Positions 6,554-9,225 of a DNA stretch of 9,225 nt are shown here, piece after piece. Each line of letters begins with the position of its first letter. The stretch's first letter is position 1. Made by a program: the position numbers and the translations under genes. The stretch lies in contig JBEULE010000009.1 in NCBI GenBank assembly GCA_041287495.1, positions 1 to 9,225 of the forward strand. The letters run 5' to 3'. Origin of the DNA: JAOABC01 sp041287495 (GTDB taxonomy: Bacteria > Aquificota > Aquificia > Aquificales > Hydrogenothermaceae). The notes under the pieces are model-generated. The model saw only the letters and a program-made list of their open reading frames with translations, made no database searches and had not been told where the DNA came from.

Positions 6554-7888
6554 TTACAATATATATCTTGATAGATCTTCATCTTGAATAACTTCACCTA
6601 ATCTTTTTTCTACAACTTTCTCATCTATCACTACTTTTTGCCCTTTTAAATCCGGAGCGTTAAAAGATATATCTTCCATTATTCTCTCTAAAATAGTATG
6701 AAGTCTCCTTGCTCCTATATTCTCTGTTTTTTCGTTTACTAACTGGGCTATCTCTGCTATTCTATCTATAGCTTCTTCTGTAAATTCTAAATCTACCCCT
6801 TCTGTTTTCATTAATGCTATATACTGTTTTATCAAAGCATTCTTAGGTTCTGTTAGTATTCTCACAAAGTCATCTTTTGTCAGTGGTTTAAGCTCAACTC
6901 TTATAGGAAATCTTCCCTGTAGTTCCGGAATTAAGTCGGAAGGTTTAGATAAATGAAAAGCTCCTGCTGCTATAAATAGTATATGGTCTGTTTTAACAGG
7001 TCCGTATTTTGTTGATACAGTTGTGCCTTCTACTATTGGAAGTAAATCTCTCTGGACACCTTCCCTTGAGACATCAGGTCCTGAAGATTTTGAACCTCTA
7101 ACAGCTACTTTATCAATCTCATCTATGAAAACTATTCCAAAATTCTCTACTCTCTTTACAGCTTCTGACTGGACTTCCTCTAAATCTATAAGTTTTTCTG
7201 CTTCCTCTTGTTCTAATACTTTTAGAGCTTCCTTTACAGTCAGCTTTCTCTTTTTCCTCTTTGAAGGTCCTATTGTGGAGAATAGGTCTCTTAACTGATT
7301 TTCTATATCTTCAAGTCCAGGTGCTATAACTCCTCCTATTACACCTACCGTTTTCTCCTCAACATCTATCTCAACAATCCTATCATCAAGTTGTCCGGCA
7401 ATTAACATCTGTCTAAACTTTTCCCTTGCAGGAGAGTACTCTTCTTGTTCTTCAAGGGCTCCGTATCTTCTCCTTTTAGGAACAAGGTAGTCTAAAACCT
7501 TCTCTATCGCATTCTCTTTTGCTTTTTCCCGGACTTGTTCCATCTTCTCCGCTTTAACCATCTTATATGCTACTTCTGTAAGCTCTCTTATTATTGATTC
7601 AACATCTTTTCCTACATATCCTACTTCCGTAAATTTGGTTGCCTCCACTTTTATAAACGGAGCTTTTACAAGCATTGCAAGTCTTCTTGCTATCTCTGTT
7701 TTACCTACACCTGTTGGACCTATCATCAGTATATTCTTTGGTATAACTTCATCTTTTAAATCTTCAGGTAGATTCTGTCTTCTCCATCTGTTTCTTAAAG
7801 CTATTGCAACTGCCTTTTTTGCTTCACTCTGACCTACTATGTATTTATCAAGTTCTTTTACTATCTGCTTAGGTGTAAGCTCTTCCAA
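6554..7888 (-). CDS. hslU: ATP-dependent protease ATPase subunit HslU
   Basis: HslU is a hexameric AAA+ (Clp/Hsp100) unfoldase that feeds proteins into the HslV peptidase in the cytoplasm. In the 444 residues one sees the HslU N-terminus LTPKQIVKELDKYIVGQ (4-20), Walker A GPTGVGKT (57-64), the pore loop GYVG (90-93), the Glu/Lys-rich intermediate (I) domain (about 110-240), Walker B FIDEIDK (254-260), the arginine-finger region GRFPIRV (R326), the sensor-2 segment GARRLHT (392-398) and the C-terminal LSRYIL tail that docks into HslV. All are intact and the length is normal. The start is TTG 7888, which gives the family N-terminus; only a weak AGGT (7893-7896) precedes it. hslV is not in the window. 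A TnpB-type element ends immediately upstream, so hslU may have lost its former promoter or operon partner. Confidence 0.95.
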   Translation of the reverse strand: MEELTPKQIVKELDKYIVGQSEAKKAVAIALRNRWRRQNLPEDLKDEVIPKNILMIGPTGVGKTEIARRLAMLVKAPFIKVEATKFTEVGYVGKDVESIIRELTEVAYKMVKAEKMEQVREKAKENAIEKVLDYLVPKRRRYGALEEQEEYSPAREKFRQMLIAGQLDDRIVEIDVEEKTVGVIGGVIAPGLEDIENQLRDLFSTIGPSKRKKRKLTVKEALKVLEQEEAEKLIDLEEVQSEAVKRVENFGIVFIDEIDKVAVRGSKSSGPDVSREGVQRDLLPIVEGTTVSTKYGPVKTDHILFIAAGAFHLSKPSDLIPELQGRFPIRVELKPLTKDDFVRILTEPKNALIKQYIALMKTEGVDLEFTEEAIDRIAEIAQLVNEKTENIGARRLHTILERIMEDISFNAPDLKGQKVVIDEKVVEKRLGEVIQDEDLSRYIL

Positions 7889-7892
7889 CTAT

Positions 7893-7896
7893 ACCT
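7893..7896 (-). promoter_or_regulatory. Weak ribosome binding site of hslU next to the mobile element
   Basis: AGGT on the minus strand lies four bases before TTG 7888 and is the only Shine-Dalgarno-like sequence present. It falls in the few bases between the hslU start and the terminal palindrome of the TnpB element, so the insertion sits at the edge of the translation start. Confidence 0.4.
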
Positions 7897-7902
7897 GGTT
7901 AA

Positions 7903-7941
7903 CTAAAGTGTATAAAGTTGAAAAGTTTCACTACACTTTAG
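7903..7941. repeat. Terminal palindrome spanning the tnpB stop codon
   Basis: CTAAAGTGTA (7903-7912) and TACACTTTAG (7932-7941) form a perfect 10-bp inverted repeat with a 19-base spacer. The tnpB stop codon TAG is its last three bases on the minus strand. The position fits the right-end hairpin recognised by TnpA in IS200/IS605 elements. No T-run follows towards hslU, so it does not look like an intrinsic terminator. Confidence 0.75.
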
Positions 7942-8046
7942 GTCAGGGTATTTGTATTCCGCCATTTCAAGCTGACTCATCCCTGACAGGCGGTATTTTG
8001 AGTCAGCTATAGTCCCCGCACCAAGTAAAGGAACTAACCTACTTAC
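7903..8046 (-). ncRNA. Candidate omega (guide) RNA scaffold within the tnpB 3' end
   Basis: On the minus strand this stretch has many complementary segments. Stem 1 is GTAA/AGG against CCT/TTAC (8025-8031 with 8038-8046, two-base bulge, six-base loop). Stem 2 is a perfect 10-bp pair, AGCTGACTCA (7970-7979) with TGAGTCAGCT (7999-8008). Bases in the loop of stem 2 pair further downstream: CCCTGAC (7981-7987) with GTCAGGG (7942-7948), and GGCGG (7989-7993) with CCGCC (7959-7963), which would be pseudoknots. The end is a 10-bp palindrome. TnpB guide RNAs are known to overlap the 3' end of tnpB, contain a pseudoknot and run into flanking DNA as the guide. The local richness in G and C fits a structured RNA. 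Both ends are approximate. Confidence 0.45.
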
Positions 8047-9225
8047 ACTCCTGTCCCAATCCACCAAATAACTTTTTAGTGGAGAGAAATCCCTATTAAA
8101 GGATTTCCCAAGAATAGGAAGTATAAGGGCTACCTTAGCAACTTGCCATTGTTTGTAATCAGTCCAATACTGACCTCTCACCTGTTCCTTCCTTTGGTTT
8201 ACAGGTTTTTGAGCCAATGACTCACTGCTAAGGTTTTTTAGCAATTTAATTGATTGCTTAATTTGCTTTATCTCTTTCTTTATAGGTTTCTGTTTATAAG
8301 TATTATTTTCATTGTTTAACTTATCTTCTTTAGATTTCTTAATATCTTCTAATTTATTGATTGCATACTCCATATACTCTTTACTTTTTAGTATCTTTTC
8401 ATAATTTTCTGGTAATCTTTCCTTAAATCCTAATCCCTTTCTTCCTATAACATAAGCCCCTGCTATGTCTTTGTCTATGTTATATTGTGGTGAGTATTTT
8501 AGCATTCCTATTATAGATGTATAAGCTGGATTTACTTCTATAACTTCTATGCCACTTCTTCTTGCTAACACCTTAATTCTTTCTAATATTCCTCTATACA
8601 CCCATTTTTGAAGTTTCTTTCTTAATACTTTATTGCCATCACCTTTTTTACCTTTATCTATAGTAGATAATCTTTCTATTACAATTGCTTTGTTCTTTTC
8701 TTTTGCAATATTTATTATTTCATGTGCTATTTGCCACGCTAAATAATTTCTTTGGTTTCTTGTTTTGTTTAAAAGATTATGCAAGCTAATTGATTGATAG
8801 CTAACTAAATTACCAGTTGTATCTACTTCTGCTAATGCTAAATGGAAAGGACTTGCATTTATATCTATCCCTATTACTCCATGCTTTTTGGTTATTTCTA
8901 TATCTTTTACTTGTTCTTCATAAGATATGAAAGCATAAACTTCATTATCTCTTATCTTTATCTCAATACTGTAAGGAAAATACTTATTTGTTTTTTCCGA
9001 TATTAACAGACTTGATATAAAACTTATCCATTTATCATTCTTTCTTTTAACATCTCTTATAACTTTTGCTTTTATCCAAGTTCTATCACCTACATTTATT
9101 CTTAAGTAAGTTCCTTGTTCTTCTAATAATATTCTTGTATTTAGATTACCTTGTTTTGATTTATCCCCTCTTGAGTATAAAGAGTATTTTCTTTTTTCAT
9201 GCCATAAACTTAACAGCTTTTTTCT
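7903..9225 (-). CDS. tnpB: TnpB-related RuvC-like nuclease of the IS200/IS605 group, N-terminus outside window
   Basis: The frame is open from the window edge to TAG 7903-7905, so 440 residues are visible and the N-terminus is missing. A TTG at 8784 is internal, since the RuvC-I motif lies upstream of it. TnpB proteins are RNA-guided DNA nucleases and ancestors of Cas12. The three RuvC acids are visible: D in GVIGIDINAS (codon 8863-8865), E in IVIERLS (codon 8674-8676) and D in IDKDIAGAYVIG (codon 8467-8469), followed by RKGLGF. Upstream lies a beta-rich segment (TYLRINVGDRTWIKAKV) like the TnpB wedge region. Two things are unusual. There is no CxxC zinc ribbon between NPAYTSIIG and RuvC-III, and about 170 residues follow RuvC-III: a Lys-rich, probably helical linker, then a domain with QYWTDYKQWQ and VPLLGAGTIADSKYR. 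No tnpA is visible. Confidence 0.88.
   Translation of the reverse strand, partial: RKKLLSLWHEKRKYSLYSRGDKSKQGNLNTRILLEEQGTYLRINVGDRTWIKAKVIRDVKRKNDKWISFISSLLISEKTNKYFPYSIEIKIRDNEVYAFISYEEQVKDIEITKKHGVIGIDINASPFHLALAEVDTTGNLVSYQSISLHNLLNKTRNQRNYLAWQIAHEIINIAKEKNKAIVIERLSTIDKGKKGDGNKVLRKKLQKWVYRGILERIKVLARRSGIEVIEVNPAYTSIIGMLKYSPQYNIDKDIAGAYVIGRKGLGFKERLPENYEKILKSKEYMEYAINKLEDIKKSKEDKLNNENNTYKQKPIKKEIKQIKQSIKLLKNLSSESLAQKPVNQRKEQVRGQYWTDYKQWQVAKVALILPILGKSFNRDFSPLKSYLVDWDRSVSRLVPLLGAGTIADSKYRLSGMSQLEMAEYKYPDLKCSETFQLYTL

Larger units (their letters stand above)
7903..9225 (-). mobile_element. Right end of a TnpB-carrying IS200/IS605-type (IS1341-like) element
   Basis: The element contains the tnpB-related gene and ends in or just after a perfect 10-bp palindrome at 7903-7941, as IS200/IS605 ends carry subterminal hairpins rather than terminal inverted repeats. 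The exact edge is not fixed: it should lie between the palindrome and the hslU start at 7888. The left end and any tnpA gene are outside the window, so whether the element can move by itself is unknown. Confidence 0.6.

Noticed and set aside
7023..7832. Plus-strand open frames of 91 and 65 codons opposite hslU
   Set aside because: hslU is intact on the other strand, and these Ser/Phe-rich frames show no domain or ribosome binding site.
7903..8784. A 293-residue gene starting at TTG 8784
   Set aside because: The frame stays open to the window edge and encodes RuvC-I (GIDIN) upstream of that codon.
7903..9225. TldR-type (nuclease-dead) TnpB repressor
   Set aside because: All three RuvC acidic residues are present, so loss of the nuclease site is not supported.

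Overview
The window is AT-rich, with Lys/Glu/Ile-rich proteins, AGGAGG-type ribosome binding sites and several TTG or GTG starts. A heat-shock protease ATPase, surface-polysaccharide genes and a zinc-ribbon-less TnpB-related gene would fit a thermophilic Gram-negative bacterium of the Aquificota (Sulfurihydrogenibium-like). This assignment is an inference from protein style; no rRNA or species marker is present.

Positions 1-5229 or so are a surface-polysaccharide locus. A family-2 glycosyltransferase is cut by the window's left edge (1-615). It is followed by the ruins of a heptose-nucleotide operon (640-1190): a broken start of hddA is joined directly to the last half of hddC, so the DNA that normally lies between them is gone. 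The next gene, gmhB (about 1147-1707), is still intact. A WecA/WbpL-type undecaprenyl-phosphate sugar-1-phosphate transferase follows (1887-2957). On the opposite strand lies a short Wzz-like polysaccharide co-polymerase carrying a ten-asparagine tract encoded by a 9-bp tandem repeat (3001-3747). Diverging from it are manC (GDP-mannose synthesis) and galE (UDP-galactose synthesis), which form a tight two-gene unit supplying sugar nucleotides.

Positions 6242-7888 run on the minus strand: hslU, the unfoldase ATPase of the HslUV protease, then a stand-alone Lrp/AsnC-type effector-binding domain without a DNA-binding domain. This last gene overlaps the end of galE tail to tail by 11 bp.

Positions 7903-9225 are the right-hand part of a TnpB-type mobile element. 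Its reading frame is open to the window edge, so the N-terminus lies outside. It keeps the three RuvC acidic residues but has no zinc ribbon and carries about 170 extra residues after RuvC-III. Its last 50 or so codons contain several strongly complementary segments, three of them interleaved, plus a 10-bp palindrome that includes the stop codon. This is what a guide (omega) RNA scaffold embedded in the 3' end of tnpB would look like. The element stops about 14 bp before the hslU start codon, so it probably separates hslU from its original upstream region. This end of the window is the most interesting part.
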